From Falsigemmobacter faecalis (lineage in GTDB: Bacteria; Pseudomonadota; Alphaproteobacteria; Rhodobacterales; Rhodobacteraceae), in contig NZ_RRAZ01000002.1 in NCBI RefSeq assembly GCF_003863335.1, positions 162,664-226,663 of the forward strand: a stretch of 64,000 bases of DNA. Direction: 5' to 3'. The position numbers were made by a program, and so were the translations under genes. Shown here one piece after another: positions 34,390-42,439 of the stretch. The stretch's first letter is position 1, and every line of letters starts with the position of its first letter. The notes below the pieces were generated by a model that saw only the letters and a program-made list of their open reading frames with translations, did no database searches and was not told where the DNA came from.

Positions 34390-35022
34390 ATGGATTTTGA
34401 TTTCTCTGCCCTGGCACCGGAGGAGCGTTACCGGCTGCTGACCAATTTCATCGGGCCGCGCCCGATTGCGCTGGTGACGACCGAGGATAAGGACGGTCGC
34501 CGCAATGCCGCGCCGATGAGTTTTTTCAACGTGTTTGGCCATGACCCGGCGATCCTGGCGCTTGGCATCCAGCCGCGCCTTGACGGGCGCGAGAAAGACA
34601 CCGTCGTCAATATCCGCGCGGGGGGTGAATTTACCGTTCATGTCGTTGATAAAGATCTGGTTCAGGCCATGCTGGTCACCGGTCTGGGCGTGGAGCCTGA
34701 GGTGGATGAATTTGACCTCGCGGGGCTTGAAAGCCTGCCGGGCACCCAGGTGCGCGCGCCGCGTATCAAGGGCGCGGCCGTCGCGATGGAATGCCGGGTG
34801 GAGCGCATCATCGACTGGCCGAAACGCGCGCTGATTTTGGGCGAAGTGGTGCATATGCATGTGCGCCCGGACTGCCTTGATGCTGAGGGGCGCTATGTGA
34901 ACCCCGAGGTTTATCAACCCGTTGCCCGGCTTCATGCCGATAATTATGTGACCTCTGAGCGCCAGCATGTCTGGCCTGCCGCAAATCTGGCCGATGTGCT
35001 GGCGGCGAAGAAAGACGCCTGA
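34390..35022 (+). CDS. Flavin reductase family protein (FMN-binding split barrel)
   Basis: Encodes 210 residues from an ATG at 34390. FIGPRPIALVTTED and GRRNAAPMSFFNVFGHDPA are typical of the FMN-binding flavin-reductase-like domain, and EFTVHVVD lies in the core barrel. Such proteins either supply reduced flavin to a partner monooxygenase or act on their own substrate; no monooxygenase is encoded nearby. The racemase-like gene starts within its stop codon, so the two are translationally coupled. It is the first gene after operator copy A. Confidence 0.88.
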   Translation: MDFDFSALAPEERYRLLTNFIGPRPIALVTTEDKDGRRNAAPMSFFNVFGHDPAILALGIQPRLDGREKDTVVNIRAGGEFTVHVVDKDLVQAMLVTGLGVEPEVDEFDLAGLESLPGTQVRAPRIKGAAVAMECRVERIIDWPKRALILGEVVHMHVRPDCLDAEGRYVNPEVYQPVARLHADNYVTSERQHVWPAANLADVLAAKKDA

Positions 35023-35723
35023 TGAAAATTCTGCTGGTAAACCCGAATTCCACCGCCTCGATGACGGAAACGGCCCGGCTTGCGGCCCTGCGCGTGGTGG
35101 CACCCGGGACTGAGATTCTGGCCCGCACCGTCAGCACTGCGCCGGTCAGCATCGAAGGCCATGCCGATGAGGCGCGCGCCGTGCCCGGCATGCTTGAGGT
35201 GATCTGCGCGGCTGAGGCCGAGGGGGCGCGGGCCACGGTTCTGGCCTGTTTTGATGATCCGGGCCTGGGTGCGGCGCGCGAAGTGGCGGCGGGTCCGGTG
35301 ATCGGCATTGCTCAGGCGGCGATCCAGGTGGCGGTGACGCTTTCGGCGCGGTTCTCGATCATCACCACGCTGCCGCGCTCGGTGCCGATCATTGAGGATC
35401 TGGTGGATCACTACGGGGCCGGGCGGCAGTGCCGCAAAGTGCGCTCGGTCGATCTGCCGGTGCTGGATCTGGAGGAACATCCCGAGCGCGCCTATGCAAA
35501 ACTGCGCGATGAGGTGCTGGTCGCGGCGCGCGAAGACGGGGCAGAGGCCATCGTTCTGGGCTGCGCGGGCATGGCTGAGATGTGCGGTCGCCTGGAAGAA
35601 GAGACCGGTCTGCCGGTGATCGACGGGGTGGTCGCGGCGGTGAAACTGGCCGAGGCGCTGGCCGGGGCGGGCTATCGCACCTCGAAAGTGTCCAGCTATG
35701 CCTGGCCGCGCGTGAAGGGCTGA
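35022..35723 (+). CDS. Asp/Glu/hydantoin racemase family protein (HyuE-like)
   Basis: Encodes 233 residues. LLVNPNSTASMTETA at the N-terminus and the two-cysteine active-site pattern (Cys76 in VLACFDDPGL and Cys181 in IVLGCAGM) define the cofactor-independent racemase family, including hydantoin, allantoin and Asp/Glu racemases. With the amidohydrolase and dipeptide-type transporter genes of this island, hydantoin- or allantoin-like substrates are plausible. Its ATG overlaps the flavin reductase stop. A bidirectional terminator follows. Confidence 0.88.
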   Translation: MKILLVNPNSTASMTETARLAALRVVAPGTEILARTVSTAPVSIEGHADEARAVPGMLEVICAAEAEGARATVLACFDDPGLGAAREVAAGPVIGIAQAAIQVAVTLSARFSIITTLPRSVPIIEDLVDHYGAGRQCRKVRSVDLPVLDLEEHPERAYAKLRDEVLVAAREDGAEAIVLGCAGMAEMCGRLEEETGLPVIDGVVAAVKLAEALAGAGYRTSKVSSYAWPRVKG

Positions 35724-35741
35724 GAGCCGCAGAACCGACAA

Positions 35742-35763
35742 AGCCGCCGGTTTCCCGGCGGCT
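35742..35763. terminator. Bidirectional terminator in the middle of the catabolic island
   Basis: AGCCGCCGG and CCGGCGGCT form a 9-bp stem with a 4-nt loop, flanked by A's on the left and TTTTT on the right. It separates the rightward racemase gene from the leftward oppF-like gene. Confidence 0.85.
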
Positions 35764-35796
35764 TTTTTGTTTGGCTTTTGCCCCGGGGCAGGGGGA

Positions 35797-36810
35797 TCAG
35801 GCGCTGAGGCTGTTCGGCCCGGTGAGTTCGCGGGCGCTGTCGCCTTCCGCTTCTTCGACGCGGTGGCAGGCGACGCGGTTGCCGTCTTTCAGCGTCAGAA
35901 CGGCCGGACGTTCCGCGGAACAGCGCGCATCGGCCAGCGGGCAGCGCGGATGGAAGGCGCAGCCTTTCGGCGGATTGAGCGGTGAGGGGACCTCTCCGGT
36001 GGTGACCTCGCGGGCGCGTTTGGGATGCTCGATATTGGGGATCGTCTGCATCAGCAGCTGGGTATAGGGGTGACGCGGATTGGCAAAAAGCGTTTCCGTT
36101 TCAGCCTCTTCCACGATGCGCCCGAGATACATCACCGCGATACGGTCCGACATATGCCGCACGACCGACAGGTCATGGCTGATGAAGAGATAGGTCAGCC
36201 CCATCTCATCCTGCAGGCGGCGCATCAGGTTCAGGATCTGCGCCTGGACCGAGACATCGAGGGCCGAGGTCGGCTCATCGCAGACCAGAAAGCGCGGCTC
36301 GGTGGCCAGCGCCCGGGCGATGGAAATGCGCTGGCGCTGACCGCCTGAGAACTCATGCGGGAATTTGCCGCCGTCATTGGGCGAGAGGCCGACGGTGGTC
36401 AGCAGCTCGGCCACGCGGGCGAGGATCTCTTCCTCAGTCTCGCGCAGTTTCAGCTCGCGCAGGGGTTCTGCGATGATGTCGCGGACCTTCCAGCGCGGGT
36501 TCAGCGAGGCATAGGGGTCCTGGAAGATCATCTGCGCCGAGAGCGGCGCGCCGTTGATATCGGGGGTGAACTCCAGGCTGCCGTTTGAGGGCGGGTAAAG
36601 CCCGGTCACGAGGCGGGCGACGGTGGATTTCCCGCAGCCCGATTCCCCCACCAGCGACAGACAGCCGCCTTTGGGCACGTCGAAGGACACATCGTCCACG
36701 GCCATAACATATTGTTTTGGCTTGCGTTCCACGACGCGGTTCAGCCAGGGGGCCGAGACGTCGAATTTGCGCGAGAGGTTGCGGACGCGCAGCGCGAAGG
36801 GTCGGGTCAT
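35797..36810 (-). CDS. Oligopeptide/dipeptide ABC transporter ATPase (OppF/DppF type)
   Basis: Encodes 337 residues. Walker A is GESGCGKST, the signature FSGGQRQRISIARAL, Walker B LVCDEPTSALDVS. The C-terminal oligo/dipeptide extension carries the Cys-containing GCAFHPRCPLADARC motif of this ATPase class. It is the last gene of the leftward transporter/amidohydrolase operon and overlaps the companion ATPase by 4 bp. Transporters of this class also import non-peptide substrates such as heterocycles and glycosides. Confidence 0.93.
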   Translation of the reverse strand: MTRPFALRVRNLSRKFDVSAPWLNRVVERKPKQYVMAVDDVSFDVPKGGCLSLVGESGCGKSTVARLVTGLYPPSNGSLEFTPDINGAPLSAQMIFQDPYASLNPRWKVRDIIAEPLRELKLRETEEEILARVAELLTTVGLSPNDGGKFPHEFSGGQRQRISIARALATEPRFLVCDEPTSALDVSVQAQILNLMRRLQDEMGLTYLFISHDLSVVRHMSDRIAVMYLGRIVEEAETETLFANPRHPYTQLLMQTIPNIEHPKRAREVTTGEVPSPLNPPKGCAFHPRCPLADARCSAERPAVLTLKDGNRVACHRVEEAEGDSARELTGPNSLSA

Positions 36811-37781
36811 TGCACACCCCCTTGAACATGCCAGCAGGCGGCCTGGCCCTGGCCTGCGGGGAAAAGATCAGGACGATCCTGAAAACAGCGCGGCCCCGAG
36901 ACCTGGCAGCGCGGGTTGAACGCACAGCCCTGCGGGATGGCATTCAGCCTCGGCATCGAGCCGTCGATCTGGCGCAGCATCTTCACCCGCGCGCCAAGCG
37001 CCGGGATCGAGCCCATGAGGCCACGGGTATAGGGATGCGAGGGGTTCGACAGCACCTCGCGCACCGGGCCGATTTCCGCCAGACGCCCGGCATACATCAC
37101 CGCCACGCGGTCGGCGGCCTCGGCGATCACGCCCATGTCGTGGGTCACCAGCATGACGGCGGTGCCGAGGTCATCGCACAGCCGGCGCAGCAGCGCGATG
37201 ATCTGCGCCTGGATCGAGACATCGAGCGCGGTGGTCGGCTCATCGGCGATGATGAGTTTCGGGTTGGCGGCCAGGGCCAGGGCGATCACCACCCGCTGGC
37301 GCATGCCGCCGGAGAACTGGTGCGGATAGTGGTTAACGCGCTCTTCCGGGGCGGGGATGCCCACCTGTTTCAGGAGTTCCACCGCGCGGGATTTCGCCTC
37401 GCGCTTTGACATATCGAGATGCAGGCGGATGGTTTCCGAGAGTTGCGCGCCCACGGTAAACAGCGGGTTCAGCGAGGTCAGCGGGTCCTGAAAGATCGCG
37501 CCGATCTCGCGGCCGCGGATCTTTTGCATCTCGGTTTCCGACAGATGATCGATGCGGCGGCCGTTCAGGATCACCTCGCCCCCGGCGATGCGGCCCGGCG
37601 GCTCCAGCAGGCTTTGCACCGCAAGGCCGGTCATGGATTTGCCCGCGCCGCTTTCCCCCACGACGCCGAGGATTTCGCCCGCGCGGATCTCGAGCGAGAC
37701 ATCGTTCAGCGCCGTCAGCACACCGCCGCGCACGGGAAATTCGACGCGCAGATTGCGCACCGAGAGGACAGGTTCAGTCAT
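36807..37781 (-). CDS. Oligopeptide/dipeptide ABC transporter ATPase (OppD/DppD type)
   Basis: Encodes 324 residues from an ATG at 37779-37781. Walker A is GESGAGKS, the signature [15 protein letters not shown], Walker [15 protein letters not shown]. The extension has [15 protein letters not shown]. Its first codons overlap the 3' end of the amidohydrolase gene by 8 bp, and its end overlaps the OppF-type gene by 4 bp, so the operon is tightly coupled. The pair of different ATPases is the standard Opp/Dpp arrangement. Confidence 0.93.
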   Translation of the reverse strand: MTEPVLSVRNLRVEFPVRGGVLTALNDVSLEIRAGEILGVVGESGAGKSMTGLAVQSLLEPPGRIAGGEVILNGRRIDHLSETEMQKIRGREIGAIFQDPLTSLNPLFTVGAQLSETIRLHLDMSKREAKSRAVELLKQVGIPAPEERVNHYPHQFSGGMRQRVVIALALAANPKLIIADEPTTALDVSIQAQIIALLRRLCDDLGTAVMLVTHDMGVIAEAADRVAVMYAGRLAEIGPVREVLSNPSHPYTRGLMGSIPALGARVKMLRQIDGSMPRLNAIPQGCAFNPRCQVSGPRCFQDRPDLFPAGQGQAACWHVQGGVQ

Positions 37782-39258
37782 CACAGACCTCCAGAGGGTA
37801 GGACGGAGGGAAAATTTCCGCGACCTTTGGGTGACCCCAGGTCCGGTCAGGGTAGCGCTCAACCAGGCCGTCGAACTGCTTTTGCGCCTGAATGCGGGCG
37901 GCCTTCAGATCAAAGCCCGCCACTTCGCCGTCGCGCATTGAAAGGCGGCCGTCGACAAAAGTGGCCTTCACCACCCGGCCTGAGCCGCCTGCGATCAGCG
38001 TGGTGATCGGGTCGATCGTCGGGGCCATATAGATGTCACTGAGGTCAAGCACCGCGATATCGGCGCAGGCGCCAGGCTCCAGCCGCCCCAGATCGGGGCG
38101 CTGCAGCGCGCGCGCACCGCCAAGGGTGGCGGCATCCCACAACTCAGGCGAGAAGACGGCATCGGCGCGGCCTTCAGTCATCCGCGCCATCATCATCGCG
38201 GCCTGCAGGTTCATCACCATATCGGCGGGCGCGGTATCGGTGCCCATGGCGATATTGACGCCCATTTTACGCAGTTTGCCGAAAGAGTTCAGCCTGCCGC
38301 CAAAGCGCGAGGAGACCAGGGGGCAATGGATCACCGAGACGCCGTGCTGCGCGTAAAGCGCCAGATCTTCTTCGGTGGCCCAGGTGGCATGCGGCGCCAG
38401 CAGGCGCGGCGACAGAAGCCCGAGAGAGGCCAGCCACTCGGGCGCGGTTTTGCCGTGTTGCAGCGCCATGGCCTCGCGCTCCATCAGCCCCTGGGCCATA
38501 TGCAGGCGAACCGGGACATTCAGGGCCTCAGCCGCTTTGAACGTGCGCTTCAGCAGGTCTTCTGAGCAGGTCTCCACCCGGTCGGGGGCGAAAAGGCCGC
38601 GGATCAGGCCTTCGCCCGCGCCGTCCCATTTTCTCACAAAGGCCTCAGCCTCGGCCAGACCTTCAAGGCCACGGGCCTCATTGAGGATGGGCTTCAGCAC
38701 GCCCGGTTCCGTGCAGACCATGCCGCCCGCGCGGTAGGCGGGGCCGAGATAGACCCGCAGGCCGAGATCCATCGCGGCCTCAGCGGCGGCGTCAAATTCC
38801 GCGGTGGTCTCACCCCATTCGCGATAGAACAGCGAGGCAATGGGGGCTGCGGTGGTGATGCCTGAGAGCAGGAGTTGCGCGAAGGCGAATTTCTTCTGAA
38901 AGGCCAGCTCTTCGGGGGAATACATCTCATAGGGGCCGCGGGTGATATAGCTTTGCGGCCAGACCCGGCCCGCTTTCCAGCCCACCGGATGGTCGATGGC
39001 CAGCACCGTGGTGTCGAGGTCAGAGAGCGCATCAAGGTCGATAAAGCCCGGCGAAATCAGCACATTGCCCAGATCGATGCGCCGCGCGACTTCACCTTCA
39101 AAGCGGCGGCCGATGTGCAGGACTTTGCCGCCTTCGATCACCACTTCGGCGTTTTTGAGAAGGCGGGGGCCGCCCTCTCCATGACCCAGAACATAAGCTG
39201 CGCCCAGAGCGGTGCGGCCCGTAGGGCGCGCACCAAGGGTGAGATCCGAGAGCGTCAC
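37774..39258 (-). CDS. Amidohydrolase-superfamily protein with substituted first metal motif
   Basis: Encodes 494 residues of the chlorohydrolase/deaminase-like branch. Later metal ligands are present: His in VRLHMAQG, His in LLAPHATWAT and Asp in MGTDTAPADM. The first beta-strand motif, normally P-G-x-x-x-x-H-x-H, reads SPGFIDLDALSD, so the two histidines are replaced by Asp76 and Leu78. This suggests different metal binding or altered activity rather than decay, because the gene is intact. It is flanked by overlapping transporter and second amidohydrolase genes. Substrate is unknown. Confidence 0.8.
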   Translation of the reverse strand: MTLSDLTLGARPTGRTALGAAYVLGHGEGGPRLLKNAEVVIEGGKVLHIGRRFEGEVARRIDLGNVLISPGFIDLDALSDLDTTVLAIDHPVGWKAGRVWPQSYITRGPYEMYSPEELAFQKKFAFAQLLLSGITTAAPIASLFYREWGETTAEFDAAAEAAMDLGLRVYLGPAYRAGGMVCTEPGVLKPILNEARGLEGLAEAEAFVRKWDGAGEGLIRGLFAPDRVETCSEDLLKRTFKAAEALNVPVRLHMAQGLMEREAMALQHGKTAPEWLASLGLLSPRLLAPHATWATEEDLALYAQHGVSVIHCPLVSSRFGGRLNSFGKLRKMGVNIAMGTDTAPADMVMNLQAAMMMARMTEGRADAVFSPELWDAATLGGARALQRPDLGRLEPGACADIAVLDLSDIYMAPTIDPITTLIAGGSGRVVKATFVDGRLSMRDGEVAGFDLKAARIQAQKQFDGLVERYPDRTWGHPKVAEIFPPSYPLEVCDD

Positions 39259-40448
39259 GGCGCCTCCACCACGGCTTTGCCCGCGCGGGCCACCACTTTG
39301 CCGCCCTTGATGACCAGCGGGCGCGGATCGCGCAGCACCACGGCATGGGCCAGGGTCTCGCCGGTCAGCAGGGTCAGATCGGCCAGCGCACCCACCTTCA
39401 CCTCATGGCCATAACGACCGCAGGAGGCCGCACCGCCGGTCGAGGCGATATCCATCAGCAGTTCCAGCTCATCATCGCGGCGGAAGCGGTTCTTCATGCC
39501 GACGATGCGGGCGCGCTCCAGCATATCCGGATCGCCCCAGGGGCCCCAGGTGTCGCGGATGCCGTCGCAGCCGATGCCCACGCGCACACCCGCCGCGCGA
39601 AGCTGTGCCAGCGAAGGGGTGGTGGCCGAAGGATGACCGGTCGAGAAGATCGCCACATCGAGCTTCGCCAGACGATCCACCAGCCCCGCAGCGCGCGACT
39701 CGGAAACTGAGCCGAGGCAGAAGGCGTGGCTGACGCCGACTTTGCCCTGCATGGACAGGGCTTCGGTGCGATTGAGGATCTCTTCCATGGTGAAAGCGCC
39801 GAGTTCCCCCGGCTCATGCAGGTGAATGTCGATCTGCGCGCCGTATTTATCGGCAAGCGCGAAGATGAAATCGAGCTGGCCCTTCGGGTCGCGGTCCATC
39901 GACGAGGGGTCAAGCCCGCCCACCACATCGGCGCCCGCTTTCATCGCCGCTTCCATCAGCCTGTCGGTGCCAGGGCGCACCATCAGACCCGATTGCGGGA
40001 AGGCGACGATCTCAATATCGATCAGGCCCTTCAGCTTGTTGCGGGTCTCAATCTTGCCCTCCAGCAGCGAGAGGCCGTGGTCGGTGTCGATATCGACATG
40101 GCTGCGGATATGGCAGGTGCCGGTCTCAATCAGGCCCACCGCATGGCGCATCGACTGGCGGTGCACATCAAGGCCGATGGGATTGCGCTCATTGCGCTCA
40201 TTGTCGATCAGATCCTGCAGCACGCCGCCCTTGCGGCCCTGATACCAGGGCATGCCCCAGGTGGTCTTGTCGAGATGGGTATGGGCCTCAATCATCGCGG
40301 GGATGACGATCTGGCCTGCGCCCTCCTCTACCGCCACGCCCTCGGCGGCGAGACCTGCGCCCATGGCGGCGATTTTGCCGTCGCGGATCAGGATATCGGT
40401 GGTGGCGCCGGCCAGCGGGCGGACATTTTTCAGAAGAAGATCAGACAT
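39255..40448 (-). CDS. Cytosine-deaminase-like amidohydrolase
   Basis: Encodes 397 residues. All superfamily metal motifs are present: EAHTHLDKT (H-x-H), SHVDID, DIHLHEPG (His), SHAFCLG (His) and GCDGIRDTW (Asp). The pattern, especially HTHLDK and SHAFCLG, is that of the cytosine deaminase branch, which includes isocytosine, creatinine and related deaminases or hydrolases. Cytosine itself is not required. It overlaps the other amidohydrolase by 4 bp and sits between it and the permease genes, so the substrate is likely what the transporter imports. Confidence 0.88.
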   Translation of the reverse strand: MSDLLLKNVRPLAGATTDILIRDGKIAAMGAGLAAEGVAVEEGAGQIVIPAMIEAHTHLDKTTWGMPWYQGRKGGVLQDLIDNERNERNPIGLDVHRQSMRHAVGLIETGTCHIRSHVDIDTDHGLSLLEGKIETRNKLKGLIDIEIVAFPQSGLMVRPGTDRLMEAAMKAGADVVGGLDPSSMDRDPKGQLDFIFALADKYGAQIDIHLHEPGELGAFTMEEILNRTEALSMQGKVGVSHAFCLGSVSESRAAGLVDRLAKLDVAIFSTGHPSATTPSLAQLRAAGVRVGIGCDGIRDTWGPWGDPDMLERARIVGMKNRFRRDDELELLMDIASTGGAASCGRYGHEVKVGALADLTLLTGETLAHAVVLRDPRPLVIKGGKVVARAGKAVVEAP

Positions 40449-40465
40449 GTAAGCCTCCGGAACGA

Positions 40466-41389
40466 TCAGCGCAGTTTGGGGTTGAGGGCGTCGCGCAGCC
40501 AGTCACCCAGCAGGTTCACCGAGACGACGAGCAGGCAGAGTTGCAGCACGGGGAAGATGACCATCCACCACATCCCTGAGAAAAGATACTGATTGCCAAA
40601 GCGGATCAGCGTGCCAAGCGAAGGCTGGCTCGGCGGCATGCCGATGCCAAGGAACGAGAGCGTGGCCTCGGACAGGATCGCCATGCCGAAGTTCAGCGTG
40701 GCGGCGACCAGGATCGGCGTCATGGTATTGGGCAGGATGTGGTTGAACATGATCCGCCGCGCCGGAACCTTCAGCAGGCGGGCGGCCTGGACATATTCCT
40801 TGCCGCGCTCAACGGCGGTCTGGGCGCGCACGGTGCGGGCATATTGCACCCAGGCCGACAGCGAGAGCGCGAGGATCAGCACGAAGCCTGCGCCCACATC
40901 CTTCAGATGATCGGGCAGCGCCGCGCGGGCCACGGCCGAGACCAGCATGGCGATCAGGATCGTCGGCACCGAGAGCAGCACATCGCCAAAGCGCATCAGC
41001 GCATTATCGACCCAGCCGCCGAAGAAGCCCGCAATCAGGCCCAGCCCGATGCCGACGAAAAGCGACAGCACCACCGTGCCCACGCCGATCAGGATCGACA
41101 TCCGCGAGCCGTAGAGGATCGCCGACAGGATATCGCGCCCCTGGTTGTCGGTGCCAAGGATAAAGGGCCATTGGCCGTCCTCCATCCAGATCGGCGGCAG
41201 CTCTGAGTTCCACAACTCCAGTTGCGCCGGATCAAAGGGGTTTTGCGGCGTGATCCATGGCGCAAAGACGGCCGTCAGCACCAGGATCAGCAGCAGCAGG
41301 GCTGCGCCCTGGGCGGTGCGGTGGCGGGTGAAGCTGTACCAGAGGTCCGAGGATTTCACGCGGGCGAGGAAAGTGGTTTCCGTAGACAT
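40466..41389 (-). CDS. Dipeptide-type ABC transporter permease (OppC/DppC type)
   Basis: Encodes 307 residues from an ATG at 41387-41389. About six helices; the extracytoplasmic segment FILGTDNQGRDILSAILYG is the OppC hallmark and the EAA-type loop is in YVQAARLLKVPARRIMFNHI. It lies 7 bp after the OppB-type gene and 17 bp before the deaminase-like gene in the same operon. Confidence 0.92.
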   Translation of the reverse strand: MSTETTFLARVKSSDLWYSFTRHRTAQGAALLLLILVLTAVFAPWITPQNPFDPAQLELWNSELPPIWMEDGQWPFILGTDNQGRDILSAILYGSRMSILIGVGTVVLSLFVGIGLGLIAGFFGGWVDNALMRFGDVLLSVPTILIAMLVSAVARAALPDHLKDVGAGFVLILALSLSAWVQYARTVRAQTAVERGKEYVQAARLLKVPARRIMFNHILPNTMTPILVAATLNFGMAILSEATLSFLGIGMPPSQPSLGTLIRFGNQYLFSGMWWMVIFPVLQLCLLVVSVNLLGDWLRDALNPKLR

Positions 41390-41396
41390 CGGGACC

Positions 41397-42368
41397 TCAA
41401 TGCGTGGCATTGCGCAGGCGCGGGTCAATCAGCGCATAAGCGATATCAACCAGCGTGTTCAGCGTCACAAAGATGAAAGAAACAATGACCAGATAAGCGG
41501 CCATGACGGGAATATCGACGAAGGTCACTGCCTGGATGAAAAGAAGCCCCATGCCCGGCCATTGAAAGACCGTCTCGGTCACCAGCGCAAAGGCGATCAG
41601 CGAGCCGATGTTCATTGCCGTCATGGTCACCACCGGCATCAGGCAGTTCCTGAGTGCATGGCGGTAATAAAGACGGTGCGCAGGCACGCCGCGGGCGCGG
41701 GCGAATTTCACGAAATCCGAGCGCAGCACTTCCAGCATCTCGGCGCGCACAAGGCGCATCACCAGGGTGATCTGATAAAACGACAGCGCCACCGAGGGCA
41801 GGATCAGCGCCAGAAGGCCCGATTTCGTCAAAAGACCCGTGCTCCAGAAACCGAAGTCCACCACCTGGCCGCGCCCAAAGGCCGGAAGCCAGCCCAGGTT
41901 CACCGAAAAGGCAAGGATCAGCAGAATGCCGATCACGAAAGACGGCAGCGAGACCCCGATGATCGAGGCAAACTGGATGCTTTCGGTGAACCATTTGCCG
42001 CGGTGAATGGCGGTGATGACCCCCAGCGGCAGACCCACCACCAGCGAGATGATCGTGGCCAGCAAAACCAGCTCCATGGTGGCGGGGAAACGCTCACCGA
42101 TCAGCGACATAACGTCGGTCTGGTTGCGGTAGGAAATGCCGAAATCGCCCTGCACGGCCTTGCCGACAAAGCTGGCGAATTGAACCAGAACCGGATCATT
42201 CAGGCCCATGCGCTCGCGCAACTCAGCCCGCTGCGCCTCGGTGGTCTGTTCATTGACCATCAGTTCCACCGGGTCACCGACAAAACGGAAGATCGTGAAA
42301 GCCATCAGCGAGACGGCCAGCATGACCAGCGCCGCATTGGACAGGCGTTTGATCAAAAAGACGAGCAT
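41397..42368 (-). CDS. Dipeptide-type ABC transporter permease (OppB/DppB type)
   Basis: Encodes 323 residues with about six helices. The N-terminus MLVFLIKRLSNAALVMLAVS, the EAA loop (FVKFARARGVPAHRLYYRHA) and PVVTMTAMNIG are typical of OppB. It pairs with the OppC-type protein encoded downstream. A hairpin separates it from the binding-protein gene upstream. Confidence 0.92.
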   Translation of the reverse strand: MLVFLIKRLSNAALVMLAVSLMAFTIFRFVGDPVELMVNEQTTEAQRAELRERMGLNDPVLVQFASFVGKAVQGDFGISYRNQTDVMSLIGERFPATMELVLLATIISLVVGLPLGVITAIHRGKWFTESIQFASIIGVSLPSFVIGILLILAFSVNLGWLPAFGRGQVVDFGFWSTGLLTKSGLLALILPSVALSFYQITLVMRLVRAEMLEVLRSDFVKFARARGVPAHRLYYRHALRNCLMPVVTMTAMNIGSLIAFALVTETVFQWPGMGLLFIQAVTFVDIPVMAAYLVIVSFIFVTLNTLVDIAYALIDPRLRNATH

Positions 42369-42395
42369 GGGGTCCTCCGGGGAAACAGAAAAGTG

Positions 42396-42428
42396 GCGTC
42401 AGAGACCCGGGAGCGGGGCCTCTGACGC
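42396..42428 (-). terminator. Intercistronic hairpin after the oppA-like gene
   Basis: GCGTCAGAG (42396-42404) and CTCTGACGC (42420-42428) form a 9-bp stem; on the minus strand it is followed by CACTTTTCTG. It lies between the binding-protein gene and the permease genes, where a partial terminator or mRNA stabiliser is common and would favour binding-protein expression. Confidence 0.6.
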
Positions 42429-42439
42429 GGGGGGAGGGC

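Noticed and set aside
41145..42425. 426-codon open frame on the plus strand
   Set aside because: It is antisense to the two Opp-type permease genes; its His/Arg/Gln-rich product is typical of frames opposite membrane proteins.
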